DNA from: a virus
IMG/VR virus record: IMGVR_UViG_3300030450_003709
Span: 18,899 to 81,058 of that record
Length of the DNA: 62,160 nucleotides
Direction: 5' to 3' (one strand)
Part shown: piece after piece, positions 35,453-43,212 of the stretch
Numbering within the stretch: position 1 is the first letter of the stretch
How the letters are laid out: every line of letters starts with the position of its first letter
Notes under the pieces: model-generated
What the model was told of the DNA's origin: nothing
Database searches by the model: none
What the model saw: only the letters and a program-made list of their open reading frames with translations
Translations under genes and position numbers: made by a program

Positions 35453-35810
35453 CTATACGCTTTTTGAGTGATTGGCATATCTTGTAGATGGCAAACCTTT
35501 TTTGGGTAAGGTAAGTTGGTGGATAGTTGTATATGATGGACATATTGAACATATAATGCAGCTTGTTTGTCTTTAAGAGGTTTTCAGATTCACGCTGCTT
35601 CCTAAGATAGGTGTTATAGTTGAGTATTTCAAATACCTTGTCTATTGAATAGAATTTAAGTAGTGGCTCGAAAAGGTAAAGTCTCTTGTGCGAGGTAGGT
35701 TCCATCTGGTAGATAAGGTTGTTCCCGCTGAACCTCTTTTTTAGGGAATAGGACTGTATCTTCGTATCGAAGATCATGCCGTCCTCTATCAAAAATCCGT
35801 ACTTGACCAT
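35439..35810 (-). CDS. Uncharacterised small basic protein
   Basis: 123 residues, Tyr- and Lys-rich. No family recognised. It is the first gene of a two-gene minus-strand unit read from the promoter at 35831-35838, which is back-to-back with the repressor gene starting at 35902. Confidence 0.6.
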   Translation of the reverse strand: MVKYGFLIEDGMIFDTKIQSYSLKKRFSGNNLIYQMEPTSHKRLYLFEPLLKFYSIDKVFEILNYNTYLRKQRESENLLKTNKLHYMFNMSIIYNYPPTYLTQKRFAIYKICQSLKKRIDDGC

Positions 35811-35830
35811 AAGTAATCCCTATTATAAAC

Positions 35831-35838
35831 CAAATATA
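35831..35838 (-). promoter_or_regulatory. Minus-strand -7 element
   Basis: TATATTTG on the minus strand, about 20 nt before the ATG at 35810. Divergent from the plus-strand promoter of the RHH gene. Confidence 0.55.
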
Positions 35839-35856
35839 TATAATATTTTCCTATAC

Positions 35857-35889
35857 TTGTTATCTATTAAAAAATATTAGTTACTTTTA
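35857..35889 (+). promoter_or_regulatory. Weak promoter for the RHH-led early operon
   Basis: TTG (35857-35859), 22-nt spacer, TACTTTTA (35882-35889), a one-base variant of TAnnTTTG, 12 nt before ATG 35902. Confidence 0.42.
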
Positions 35890-35901
35890 CAAAAAACATT
35901 C

Positions 35902-36060
35902 ATGGCAGAGGATAACAGCATAGTAAGTTTCTATATTCCTGATGAACTTTTAAGGGAATTGAACGAATTTGTTGATAACAAAAGATTGGAAACCGATAGG
36001 AGCAGGTCTAGTTGGCTTGTTCTTGCTACACGTGAACTACTTAAAAATCATAAGAAATGA
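35902..36060 (+). CDS. Ribbon-helix-helix (Arc/CopG-type) transcriptional repressor
   Basis: 52 residues. SIVSFYIPDELLRELNEFV followed by a second helix (SRSSWLVLATRELL) is the classic beta-strand/helix/helix RHH pattern; RHH dimers bind operator half-sites with the N-terminal strand. It lies between two divergent promoters (35831-35838 minus and 35857-35889 plus) and probably autoregulates both. TGA overlaps the next ATG (ATGA). Confidence 0.75.
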   Translation: MAEDNSIVSFYIPDELLRELNEFVDNKRLETDRSRSSWLVLATRELLKNHKK

Positions 36061-36233
36061 GAGAATGGATTTCAGTAAATGAAAAATTACCCAACGTGCC
36101 GATAAACAAGGTTGAATATTTTAATGTTAAATATGAAGATGGAACAGAGGATTTTAAACCTTTTAGAAACAGACCTAGCAAGAACATATATGGTTTCATG
36201 TCCGAAAAAGATGTTATAGCATGGAAAAAATGA
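36057..36233 (+). CDS. DUF551-like small protein
   Basis: 58 residues. Begins REWISVNEKLPNVP and ends VIAWKK, which follow the WISV...LP and ..V..W pattern of DUF551 proteins, common as orphan early genes in phages. Role unknown. Overlaps the RHH gene by 4 nt. Confidence 0.6.
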   Translation: MREWISVNEKLPNVPINKVEYFNVKYEDGTEDFKPFRNRPSKNIYGFMSEKDVIAWKK

Positions 36234-36245
36234 AATAAAGAAGAA

Positions 36246-36554
36246 ATGAGAGAAATAAAATTTCGGGCATACGATTCTATATCAAAAAAAATGTGGGAAT
36301 GGGAAGATATAAAAGATATAAGCCTTAACGAGTTTCTTACAAAGGAACACTATACAATAATGCAATACACCGGACTAAAGGACAAGAACGGAAAGGAAAT
36401 CTATGAGGGGGATATTCTAAAAGGTGGAATATATGCTTCCTATGAGGTTAAATGGGATGGAGAAAACACCACATTCAACTTGTCTGAATATAATGTAAGA
36501 GAAGCTTTTGAAGTAATCGGAAACATCCACGAAAACAAAAACCCACTAAAATGA
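36246..36554 (+). CDS. YopX-family protein
   Basis: 102 residues. REIKFRAYD...KKMWEWED at the start, then [19 protein letters not shown] and EVIGNIHEN match the YopX family well. Widespread in phages of low-GC and Bacteroidota hosts; molecular function not established. Overlaps the next start by 4 nt. Confidence 0.88.
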   Translation: MREIKFRAYDSISKKMWEWEDIKDISLNEFLTKEHYTIMQYTGLKDKNGKEIYEGDILKGGIYASYEVKWDGENTTFNLSEYNVREAFEVIGNIHENKNPLK

Positions 36555-36886
36555 CCGATAAACAGCCAAAGAAAGTAGTACGAAAGCACGTAAAGGTAAA
36601 GCAATACGAGACGGTGAAGAAGAACCTTGCCAAATCTAGGTACAACAAATTCCAATTGTGGATTGCCAAGTTGTTCAAACTTGAACTTCTAGACACTTAT
36701 CAATACCTTTTCAGGGTCGAATATTTCGGCTCTACAAGACTAAACGTAAACGATATAGTGTTCAACTCAACTGGACAGATATTCGTTGTCATAAGGGAAC
36801 AGAATAGACTTGCCATGTTGGTATCAAAGGATTCATGGGCAGAGAAGCCAAATATGTACGGAACGCTTACAATACTTGACAAATAA
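36551..36886 (+). CDS. Uncharacterised basic protein
   Basis: 111 residues. Lys/Arg-rich N-terminus (about 1-40), then a beta-rich part with [17 protein letters not shown], reminiscent of an SH3-like barrel. Starts 4 nt inside the YopX-like gene. No family recognised. Confidence 0.62.
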   Translation: MTDKQPKKVVRKHVKVKQYETVKKNLAKSRYNKFQLWIAKLFKLELLDTYQYLFRVEYFGSTRLNVNDIVFNSTGQIFVVIREQNRLAMLVSKDSWAEKPNMYGTLTILDK

Positions 36887-36906
36887 TTAAACTATAAATA
36901 AAAACT

Positions 36907-37257
36907 ATGGAAATCACAGGAACAATAAAATTTATCGATAAAACCAATGAGGTTGGAAGCAATAACTTTAGAAAAAGAGATATTGTCGTTACAACTGATG
37001 AACAATACCCACAGGACATATTGGTTCAATTTGTACAGGATAAATGTGATATACTAAATAATTACGCAGTAGGTCAAGGTGTAAAGGTCAGTATAAATTT
37101 AAGGGGCAGAGAATGGGTAAACCCAGAAGGTGAAACCAAATATTTCAATACCATTCAAGGGTGGAAGATTGAACATACAGGAAAGAACGCCAATGCAAGC
37201 CAAGATGAACCAGTAGATGATATAAATCCTGATGATGGTTCTGACTTGGCATTTTAA
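36907..37257 (+). CDS. SSB-like DUF3127-type protein
   Basis: 116 residues. The EITGTIKFIDKTNEVG..NFRKRDIVVTTDEQYPQDI start and the INLRGREW segment are typical of DUF3127, an OB-fold family found with Bacteroidota phage replication genes. The C-terminus is acidic and ends GSDLAF, like the interaction tip of bacterial single-stranded-DNA-binding proteins. Likely coats single-stranded DNA for the NinG-like and Rad52-like recombination proteins. Confidence 0.72.
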   Translation: MEITGTIKFIDKTNEVGSNNFRKRDIVVTTDEQYPQDILVQFVQDKCDILNNYAVGQGVKVSINLRGREWVNPEGETKYFNTIQGWKIEHTGKNANASQDEPVDDINPDDGSDLAF

Positions 37258-37269
37258 CGAAACCCACAG

Positions 37270-37476
37270 AGAGGGATAAAGGTGGACAATTGTAGATGGT
37301 ATATATGGGCTTCTTTTCGATTTTTTCCGTTTCAGAAAGGGAGCAACATCAAAAAACGGACTACAAGAGTTTAGCAGCAACCTTATCCCGTTAGACAGAC
37401 GGATGGGTGGAGATAGCATCAAAGCCCATTCAATTGAAATAATGAACCAATATAAATTCAAGACAAATGAAAGGCA
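37270..37476 (+). pseudogene. Open frame without a standard start, possible broken or frameshifted gene
   Basis: From the TAA at about 37279 to TAG 37474-37476 there is an uninterrupted frame (segment YGLLFDFFRFRKGATSKNG, then LDRRMGGDSIKAH) with no ATG until about 37404. An ATG at about 37299 lies one frame away (MVYMGFFSIFS) and the two frames cross at a T-rich run near 37320. Either a frameshift has broken a small gene, frameshifting occurs, or translation begins at the internal ATG giving about 24 residues. It overlaps the next gene by about 10 nt as in a real operon. Confidence 0.35.
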
Positions 37477-37883
37477 TTAGAGGAAATTTACATTGGGATG
37501 GTGAAGAAGGAAATTCCAATCCCATTTTTGTCCCAGAAATTAATGGAACACATAACATGATTACAAATCAAAAAAATGGGACTTCTATTATTTTTAAAAT
37601 AGGAGAATCATGGTCTATTAAAGATGATGAAGATTTGAAAATTAAAACTTACGAAATTATTCCAACTGGCAGGAAGAACAAAGATTCTGAACGTCTTGAC
37701 AAACTTGAATCCTTGGCTACTGGATATGGTAAAGGTTGGATTTTAAGAGAATCTATAAATGGACGTGGAATGAGATTGCACGAAACTTCACAGGAAGGAG
37801 CATATCCAACTGTTAGGGAAGCAATAGATAATTATAAGCCACTCTATATTGGAGGAATAGACCCTTATGAAACTGAAAGATAA
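37467..37883 (+). CDS. Uncharacterised early protein
   Basis: 138 residues, mixed composition without membrane segments. N-terminus GNLHWDGEEGNSNPIFVPEI; no catalytic motif recognised. Within the RHH-led plus-strand operon. Confidence 0.65.
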   Translation: MKGIRGNLHWDGEEGNSNPIFVPEINGTHNMITNQKNGTSIIFKIGESWSIKDDEDLKIKTYEIIPTGRKNKDSERLDKLESLATGYGKGWILRESINGRGMRLHETSQEGAYPTVREAIDNYKPLYIGGIDPYETER

Positions 37884-37888
37884 AAGCC

Positions 37889-38023
37889 ATGAAATACAAG
37901 AAGCCATTGAGGGACGTTGATAAATTCTATATAGAAGTTTACAATAAAATGAAGAACATAGACGAAACTTTAAAGGTTGTTATTTTTAGGGGTGAAAGAA
38001 GATTTGTTATTATAAAAAATTAA
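37889..38023 (+). CDS. 44-residue hypothetical protein
   Basis: Short basic protein (RGERRFVIIKN at the end) starting 5 nt after the preceding stop and ending 4 nt before the next start, so packed like a real operon gene. No family. Confidence 0.5.
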   Translation: MKYKKPLRDVDKFYIEVYNKMKNIDETLKVVIFRGERRFVIIKN

Positions 38024-38027
38024 GCCG

Positions 38028-38261
38028 ATGAAAACGATAAGACTATTGCTCATATTATTGGTATTGGCCTCATTTTCGGGGAGTGATTATTGTGACGGAT
38101 TTGAAGAGGGATTTTGCGAAGGAGTGAAATTTGTTGAAGGGGATAATGCAGTATGTCCACCTACACCCGTATGTCCTATTCCAGAAGCCGATGAAAACAC
38201 ATATAGGGATGGCTACAACCGAGGATTCGCAAGGGGAAGAGAAGAGGCTGATAAAGATTAG
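38028..38261 (+). CDS. Small secreted, cysteine-containing protein
   Basis: 77 residues. Signal-peptide-like N-terminus (MKTIRLLLILLVLASFSG), then a short mature part with four cysteines and a repeated G(F/Y).(E/R)G(F) pattern (DGFEEGFCEG and DGYNRGFARG). A small exported phage protein, possibly acting at the host envelope. The next gene starts 53 nt inside it. Confidence 0.58.
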   Translation: MKTIRLLLILLVLASFSGSDYCDGFEEGFCEGVKFVEGDNAVCPPTPVCPIPEADENTYRDGYNRGFARGREEADKD

Positions 38262-38400
38262 TGATAGGCTGTATAGAATATATTCAAACGGTAGGTACAA
38301 GGATTGTTGGATAAGACATGGAAAGATATTGCCACCTGAAAACCCATATAACACGCTTACACCAACAGAACAAATGTTGATTGAAATGGAACTTTTTTAA
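38209..38400 (+). CDS. Uncharacterised protein overlapping the secreted-protein gene
   Basis: 63 residues from ATG 38209; a longer frame begins at 38131 but would be wholly embedded further. Basic middle (YRIYSNGRYKDCW) and acidic C-terminus. The 53-nt overlap is longer than usual here, so the start is not certain. Confidence 0.48.
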   Translation: MATTEDSQGEEKRLIKISDRLYRIYSNGRYKDCWIRHGKILPPENPYNTLTPTEQMLIEMELF

Positions 38401-38409
38401 TAAAAACAA

Positions 38410-38604
38410 ATGCAAGATATACAGATCAGAAAGAGACAATTGGAAGAGGACTTGAAAGCCGTAATAGACAAGTTCCATGAAGAGAACAAAATCTACAAGG
38501 TGTCCTATGTATCGGTTGCATCAAAGGAAACCATAATAACAGGGAGGAAGAACGAGATACACAATTCAACCGTAAAGGTATCAGTAAATATTGAAGTGAT
38601 ATGA
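38410..38604 (+). CDS. 64-residue hypothetical protein
   Basis: N-terminal helix followed by strands (YKVSYVSVAS, VKVSVNIEVI), amphipathic. Its stop overlaps the next start. No family. Confidence 0.52.
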   Translation: MQDIQIRKRQLEEDLKAVIDKFHEENKIYKVSYVSVASKETIITGRKNEIHNSTVKVSVNIEVI

Positions 38605-38822
38605 CACCCGAAGAACAAGCAAAGGCAATTTACGAATCCATGAGGGGATTCCGTGTAAAGACACACCATATCAAAAAATGTGCTTTGGCGTGTGTTCAAC
38701 ACATCATCGATGCATATCCAACAACAGTTGAAACTTTCAACAATTCAAAAGGTCTTAATGTTGTCCATGTTGATAATAGAGATTATTGGAATGATGTAAA
38801 AACCGAAATAGATAAATTGTAA
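38601..38822 (+). CDS. 73-residue hypothetical protein
   Basis: Helical N-terminal half with TPEEQAKAIYESM, a pattern frequent in small phage early proteins, then a short strand. Overlaps both neighbours by 4 and 1 nt. Function unknown. Confidence 0.58.
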   Translation: MTPEEQAKAIYESMRGFRVKTHHIKKCALACVQHIIDAYPTTVETFNNSKGLNVVHVDNRDYWNDVKTEIDKL

Positions 38823-39583
38823 TGCCAAAGAACAAACGCTGCAAAGGAACTGGTATAGCAAAAGGATTTGGATGTGGAAAGGAACTCCCATACACCGAAA
38901 AGAACGGCATTCGTTCCTATAAGGCAAAGTATGGATTGGGATTGGATTGTAGATGCCTACACAATTGGGCGATAAACAATGAAAAAGGAAAGAAATGGCT
39001 AAAGCAGCAGTCTATATCCAAAATGCAGAAAAAAGAGAAAAAGGAAAGGATTGAACGCACCAAGTTAGACAGGAAAATGAAGATTGAACTAATGTCAACT
39101 TCTGAATATTGGTCAAAGGTTTTCCAGTTAAGGTTCAATGAACTTATCAGATTGGTCGATAATGGAAATGGTTGTATATGCACAAACTCAACTTTGGGCA
39201 AGATGAATGCCGGGCATTTCTACTCGGTAGGGTCAAACAAGACATTGAGCCTAAATGCCCATAACGTTCATATCCAGTCAGAGCATTCAAACAGCTTCAA
39301 AGGAGGGCAACCATTAGAGTACAGGGATGGTATCAAAAGAGTTTTCGGAGAGGAATATCTTGACTTTATGGAGAATTTGAAACGTTGTCCCGCACTCAAC
39401 ATAACCAAGATTGAGTTGATGGAGAGATATGAAACGGTTTTGAGATTGAAAAGGGAGTTTAAGGCAGGAGAATATTTTTGTCTAAGCCCTATGGAAAGGA
39501 TAGAAATGAGAAACCATATCAATAAAGAACTAGGGCTTTATCCAGATGATTTTTCGGAATTTGACACAACAAAAATAATTTAA
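38822..39583 (+). CDS. NinG/Rap-like recombination endonuclease
   Basis: 253 residues. N-terminal zinc-binding cysteines (C7, C18 and C43/C45 region), a basic helix rich in Lys (about 58-90), then the NinG signature: C-x-C (CICT), AGHFYSVGSNKTL, NVHIQSEHSN and GG..LEYRDGI. NinG/Rap proteins are HNH-related nucleases acting on branched recombination intermediates. Fits with the SSB-like protein upstream and the Rad52-like annealing protein at 60967. Confidence 0.82.
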   Translation: MPKNKRCKGTGIAKGFGCGKELPYTEKNGIRSYKAKYGLGLDCRCLHNWAINNEKGKKWLKQQSISKMQKKEKKERIERTKLDRKMKIELMSTSEYWSKVFQLRFNELIRLVDNGNGCICTNSTLGKMNAGHFYSVGSNKTLSLNAHNVHIQSEHSNSFKGGQPLEYRDGIKRVFGEEYLDFMENLKRCPALNITKIELMERYETVLRLKREFKAGEYFCLSPMERIEMRNHINKELGLYPDDFSEFDTTKII

Positions 39584-39585
39584 CA

Positions 39586-39840
39586 ATGGGAGCGGAAACA
39601 AAAGAATTAGCAAAAATAGCCTATGTAACAGATACCGATGTATCTTATTACGAAATTGGAGAGGTAGAAGGTTCATTTCGTGAAAGTGAACTAAAAGACT
39701 ATATCAAAAGGCATGGACATGAAAAACTATGCGCACAATTGGGATATATGCAGTTTCAGATATGGAGGACATTAAGGGAAATCAATGGAGAAAAAGACCA
39801 AGAAGGGGCAAAAGAAAATTGCAAAAGTGAGCAGTTATAG
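39586..39840 (+). CDS. 84-residue hypothetical protein
   Basis: Mixed alpha/beta, ending in a charged tail. 2 nt after the NinG-like gene and overlapped by the following basic peptide gene (39785). No family. Confidence 0.55.
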   Translation: MGAETKELAKIAYVTDTDVSYYEIGEVEGSFRESELKDYIKRHGHEKLCAQLGYMQFQIWRTLREINGEKDQEGAKENCKSEQL

Positions 39841-39955
39841 ACCACTTAAAGGATGTTGCCACAAAGGAAAGAGGATAGGTAACTTTGTCCTTTGTAAACT
39901 CCACGGATGGAAGTATCTTAGAGAAGAAATTGTTGAACAACTAAAACTGTTCTGA
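39785..39955 (+). CDS. 56-residue basic protein
   Basis: Lys-rich with C-C, C and H residues (GCCHKG, LCKLHGW), possibly a small zinc-binding peptide. Overlaps the preceding gene by 56 nt; its TGA overlaps the next ATG (TGATG). Confidence 0.5.
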   Translation: MEKKTKKGQKKIAKVSSYRPLKGCCHKGKRIGNFVLCKLHGWKYLREEIVEQLKLF

Positions 39956-40092
39956 TGGGACAAGACCTATATTATCCAGATGGAAAGACCGTAAAGGCGG
40001 TGTTCGTAAAGAAGCTTGGCAATGAATGCGAGTGCAACTACGATAACAATACTTACATAATCAAGAACGGAAATATTTACAAAAGGGTATGA
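39955..40092 (+). CDS. 45-residue hypothetical protein
   Basis: Mostly beta (VKAVFVKKLG, TYIIKNGNIYKRV) with a C-x-C. Coupled by stop/start overlaps on both sides. Confidence 0.5.
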   Translation: MGQDLYYPDGKTVKAVFVKKLGNECECNYDNNTYIIKNGNIYKRV

Positions 40093-40265
40093 CAAAAGAA
40101 GAACTTGAACTCATGCGCATTGCCGAACAGCATCCCGATGATGAAGAGGCGAACAAGGCAATGAAACAACTAAGGGAGAAATATGACCCCACATACGGTT
40201 GGTGCATGGACTGTGATGGGCTTGTGTGCAAGGAAAAGGATTGTTGCCTGAACAAAAATAAATAA
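40089..40265 (+). CDS. 58-residue cysteine-rich small protein
   Basis: Acidic helix followed by a short zinc-finger-like tail with CxxC and further cysteines (CMDCDGLVC, DCC). Linked to its neighbours by 4-nt and 1-nt overlaps. Function unknown. Confidence 0.52.
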   Translation: MTKEELELMRIAEQHPDDEEANKAMKQLREKYDPTYGWCMDCDGLVCKEKDCCLNKNK

Positions 40266-40654
40266 TGAAGAAACATCTTACCAAAAAGGAAATCAAGATA
40301 CCAATATACACAGGGACACTTTTGCTAATTGATTCAAACTCCAAAAAGAAAGTAAAAAAAGAGGTAAAGAACTTTGATAAACATGAGATATATGCAACTT
40401 CCGTACTCTTTGAGCATAAAAGCAAAACTGGTTACGGTATAGTTTTCAACTTTGATTACAAGCACGCAAAGATAAGCCACGGTGTAATAGCCCATGAAGC
40501 CTACCATATATCATCTTTCATTGCCGAGGAACATCGCATACAATGGGATCCTGCAAACGACGAACCATTTGCATATCTCATAAACTGGATAGTTGACCAG
40601 ATATACCTTTTTACAAAAGAGAACAATCTGAAAGTACACTTAGAAAAATATTGA
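40265..40654 (+). CDS. Putative zincin-like protein with HExxH motif
   Basis: 129 residues. GVIAHEAYHISSF contains HExxH (HEAYH) and is followed by EEHRIQWDPANDEPFAYL, where the downstream acidic residue could be the third zinc ligand. No export signal, so it would act in the cytoplasm. This resembles small phage proteins of Bacteroidota annotated only as hypothetical; activity is not established. Confidence 0.6.
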   Translation: MKKHLTKKEIKIPIYTGTLLLIDSNSKKKVKKEVKNFDKHEIYATSVLFEHKSKTGYGIVFNFDYKHAKISHGVIAHEAYHISSFIAEEHRIQWDPANDEPFAYLINWIVDQIYLFTKENNLKVHLEKY

Positions 40655-40657
40655 CCT

Positions 40658-40933
40658 ATGCACACTAATAAAATACTTGAATTTATTTCCCTATGTGAGA
40701 AGATATGGGGGTTCTATCCTGAATATTCAGGGGGATGCTATAAGTTCTCAAAGCTTCTGATAAGCGTTTTCGGAGGGGAAATGTACTGGACAACTGGACA
40801 CGTAATAACAGTTATAGAAGGGGTTGCCTATGACAAGAATGGGATTACGGAACTTACCGATGACTTTTTTAAAGTAGGCAGTAAAGATTGTACCTATGAA
40901 TTTATCGAACGTATTTATAAAGAGTACCTTTAA
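40658..40933 (+). CDS. Putative papain/transglutaminase-like small protein
   Basis: 91 residues. GGCYKFSKLL (Cys at helix start), TTGHVITVIEG (His on a strand) and AYDKNGI (Asp) give the order Cys-His-Asp of papain-like folds. Adjacent to the HExxH protein and only 3 nt downstream of it. Could be a host-targeting hydrolase or an inactive fold. Confidence 0.55.
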   Translation: MHTNKILEFISLCEKIWGFYPEYSGGCYKFSKLLISVFGGEMYWTTGHVITVIEGVAYDKNGITELTDDFFKVGSKDCTYEFIERIYKEYL

Positions 40934-40966
40934 AAACAAACTATCTATTTTTAAATTAGAAAAAGT

Positions 40967-41776
40967 ATGAGCCGTTATTTTTTAGACACAGAATTTTTAG
41001 AAGGCCCACAGAAAAAACTGTTCGGGCAGACCAAACCAACGATAGACCTTATATCAATAGGTATCGTTTCAGAGGACGGAAGGGAATATTATGCGGTTTC
41101 CAAGGACTTTAATTTGAAAGAAGCATGGAACCGTTATCAAATGAAACAAGTATATGGTGATGCACGTAATCGATTTCCAGAGGGAATAAGGGAGTATTGG
41201 ATTCGTGAAAATGTACTAAGACCCATCTTTAAAGAATGGAAACAGGAAGCAAACGGCAAAATAATAAGATTAGGGCTTCCAATACCATTAAATGAATTAA
41301 AGTTCAATTACAAGAATTTTAAGGATTGCATCAAATGTGTTGGTAAATCAAACGAGCAAATTGCCAATGAAATAGTAAAATTTGTTTATCCAAATGCAAT
41401 TTATAACCATCCTAATTGTAATCATTCAGATTTAGAGGTGACCAACTGTGCTGATAGTGAAAAACCAGAATTTTATGCCTATTATGCCGATTATGATTGG
41501 GTGGCATTCTGTTGGCTGTTCGGAAAGATGATTGACCTTCCAAAAGGTTTTCCGATGTATTGTAGGGATTTGAAGCAAGAGTTGGACAGAGTTGGTAACG
41601 ACAAAAAACTTACCACAGAAACTTTGGACAGTTGGTTGGATTTGGTTAAAAAAAGAAAAGATTATCCAAAACAAACCAATGAACATAATGCGATTGCCGA
41701 TGCTAGGTGGAACCATGAACTTTATAAGTTTTTGAACTCTTACATCTTTGAACCAATAAAAGAAAAAACCCGGTGA
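40967..41776 (+). CDS. DEDDh 3'-5' exonuclease (DnaQ-like)
   Basis: 269 residues. RYFLDTEFLEG supplies Exo I (D7, E9), YYADYDWVAF Exo II (Asp) and EHNAIADARWN Exo III with His four residues before Asp (DEDDh). The layout matches phage 3'-5' exoribonuclease/DNA exonuclease proteins of the DUF5051 kind. Last gene of the plus operon, ending at the bidirectional-looking hairpin 41762-41786. Confidence 0.82.
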   Translation: MSRYFLDTEFLEGPQKKLFGQTKPTIDLISIGIVSEDGREYYAVSKDFNLKEAWNRYQMKQVYGDARNRFPEGIREYWIRENVLRPIFKEWKQEANGKIIRLGLPIPLNELKFNYKNFKDCIKCVGKSNEQIANEIVKFVYPNAIYNHPNCNHSDLEVTNCADSEKPEFYAYYADYDWVAFCWLFGKMIDLPKGFPMYCRDLKQELDRVGNDKKLTTETLDSWLDLVKKRKDYPKQTNEHNAIADARWNHELYKFLNSYIFEPIKEKTR

Positions 41777-41786
41777 TTAAACCGGG
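41762..41786 (-). terminator. Terminator for the minus-strand operon
   Basis: CCCGGT (41769-41774) pairs with ACCGGG (41781-41786); on the minus strand the stem is followed by a U tract (A run 41762-41768 on plus). On the plus strand it has only a weak tail, so it mainly ends leftward transcription. Confidence 0.78.
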
Positions 41787-41851
41787 CTTCCCATGAAAAT
41801 AAAAAACAAATGGTCGGGGGTATGTGTAAACAAATGGATAATCAAAGATAG

Positions 41852-41950
41852 TCAATTTTTTCTTTCTTGCCTTATCAGTAACAAGAAAAAAAGTCCGTAT
41901 ATCAGCACATAGGCCAATAATCCGATCAATATGCCCATCAACGTGTTCAT
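41852..41950 (-). CDS. 32-residue single-span membrane peptide
   Basis: MNTLMGILIGLLAYVLIYG continues into a hydrophobic helix ending in RQERKN, one membrane span with a basic tail. ATG overlaps the TGA of the upstream minus gene (ATGA). The last gene before the minus-strand terminator. Possibly a small holin-like or regulatory peptide. Confidence 0.55.
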   Translation of the reverse strand: MNTLMGILIGLLAYVLIYGLFFLLLIRQERKN

Positions 41951-42720
41951 CTGACTATTATTTCTGCCAATACACCCCTAACATCAACTTCTACCTGTGT
42001 GCTGTCAACGCTTGAAGTGGCCAATACACGAACATCGGAGTTTAAAGGTACGATTATGGGCGAATCCTTCATATCCTTTTCAAAAGACCTTGTACCACTC
42101 CCTATCGATGCGGAATGTACAGTTTTGAAAACACCACCGTTGTTCCTTACCTGGATTCTGAAATCAACGTTTGCTGCTGCCTGTCTCAACAAAGAATACT
42201 GGATTGATGTTATGATGGCATATTCGTTGTTCGATGTGCTAAAGGCTCCTTTTAGGCTCCTATTGTCGGTTCCGTTCAATGTCAAGTGAATATCGGAAGC
42301 AGGAACTCCTGTGGTATAGGTAACGTCCTGTGAGAAGGTTACCGTTCCCGCAAGAACAGTAGCACCTAAATTCTCGACATTGGTTATCCGTGCCAATGGT
42401 GTTCCCAAAGCCGTCTTGGTCTGTCCTGCCAAAGTAACTGTCTGGTACACGTAGGTAAGAAGTCCATCTTCATCAATCGTATGCCCCTCAACTCCCAAAA
42501 CTTGGTCATCCCCGGCATTGGATGATGCAAAGTGTGTAATATCGTTGTCGGTTGGAAGTGTCTCGCTGCCACCAGTAAGCCATACCATTTCCTCAACGCC
42601 AGTAGCTATTGCGGTGTTCCTTCCATAAACTGAAAGTGCCTTTCTATATGCCTCAACGCTTACCGTCTGTGCATATTTCTCTTCTATGAGTGTCTTATAA
42701 TACTCGAACATATCTTTCAT
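41947..42720 (-). CDS. Probable virion decoration or head-fibre protein
   Basis: 257 residues. N-terminal 45 residues are helical; the rest is Thr/Ser/Val-rich beta sequence ending in a domain containing VRNNGGVFKTVHSASIGSGT and DVRVLATSSVD, a pattern seen in phage surface and decoration proteins. No signal peptide. Encoded on the minus strand next to another small virion-type gene, far from the late cluster. Role inferred from composition. Confidence 0.62.
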   Translation of the reverse strand: MKDMFEYYKTLIEEKYAQTVSVEAYRKALSVYGRNTAIATGVEEMVWLTGGSETLPTDNDITHFASSNAGDDQVLGVEGHTIDEDGLLTYVYQTVTLAGQTKTALGTPLARITNVENLGATVLAGTVTFSQDVTYTTGVPASDIHLTLNGTDNRSLKGAFSTSNNEYAIITSIQYSLLRQAAANVDFRIQVRNNGGVFKTVHSASIGSGTRSFEKDMKDSPIIVPLNSDVRVLATSSVDSTQVEVDVRGVLAEIIVR

Positions 42721-42746
42721 AGCTGTGAATTTAGATAAATGTAATC

Positions 42747-42770
42747 AAAAAAAGGGACAAAACGTTGTCC
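42747..42770 (-). terminator. Minus-strand terminator after the 106-residue virion-type gene
   Basis: On the minus strand GGACAA pairs with TTGTCC (plus 42755-42760/42765-42770) and is followed by a C and seven T. It isolates the 42801-43121 gene as a single-gene transcript. Confidence 0.82.
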
Positions 42771-42800
42771 TGCCCCTTTCTCCAATGGTACACTACTGAA

Positions 42801-43121
42801 TTATGCTCCCGTAGGTTGGTCGATGAAGGCGGCAGCAATTCCAGATACCGCAAAAGGCAATTCGATGTAACCAGAGCGTCCAACCACGTAGATAGGGTCG
42901 TTCCAAGGCTGCTTCAATACCGCTTCGATAGCATCTTGTATCGCATCCCTTTCTGTCTCAACTCCTGCTCCCGCAGTTGCGTGGGTCAACGTCAACTGTA
43001 CACCTCCCTTATAAAGGATGGTAACGGTAGTGGTGGTAGCCTGTGCCACCAAAAGTACGTCCGTGGCAGGAACCAATTGGGTCTGCTCATTGGTAACGGG
43101 GATTCTCAAAAACTTTTCCAT
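42801..43121 (-). CDS. Small abundant-type virion protein candidate
   Basis: 106 residues, MEKFLRIPVTNEQTQLVPATD then alternating Thr/Val-rich strands (VTILYKGGVQLTLTHATAG) and a helix (ERDAIQDAIEAVL). Small beta proteins of this style are found among capsid-auxiliary proteins of Bacteroidota podoviruses. Own promoter (43166-43173) and strong terminator suggest high, independent expression. Function inferred. Confidence 0.62.
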   Translation of the reverse strand: MEKFLRIPVTNEQTQLVPATDVLLVAQATTTTVTILYKGGVQLTLTHATAGAGVETERDAIQDAIEAVLKQPWNDPIYVVGRSGYIELPFAVSGIAAAFIDQPTGA

Positions 43122-43165
43122 GATAATGAAATTTAGGTTAAAACTGTAATGTTAACTAATCAACC

Positions 43166-43173
43166 CAAATATA
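43166..43173 (-). promoter_or_regulatory. -7 element of the virion-type gene
   Basis: TATATTTG on the minus strand, 44 nt before the ATG at 43121. No clear -33 TTG at the expected distance. Confidence 0.5.
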
Positions 43174-43212
43174 ATCAATGGTGCAGTATGTGTAGTTCTT
43201 AATGGGTAATGG

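Noticed and set aside
35090-35467. Plus-strand frame opposite 35069-35452
   Set aside because: Phe/His-rich shadow-like composition; the minus frame fits the divergent promoter and the coupled upstream gene.
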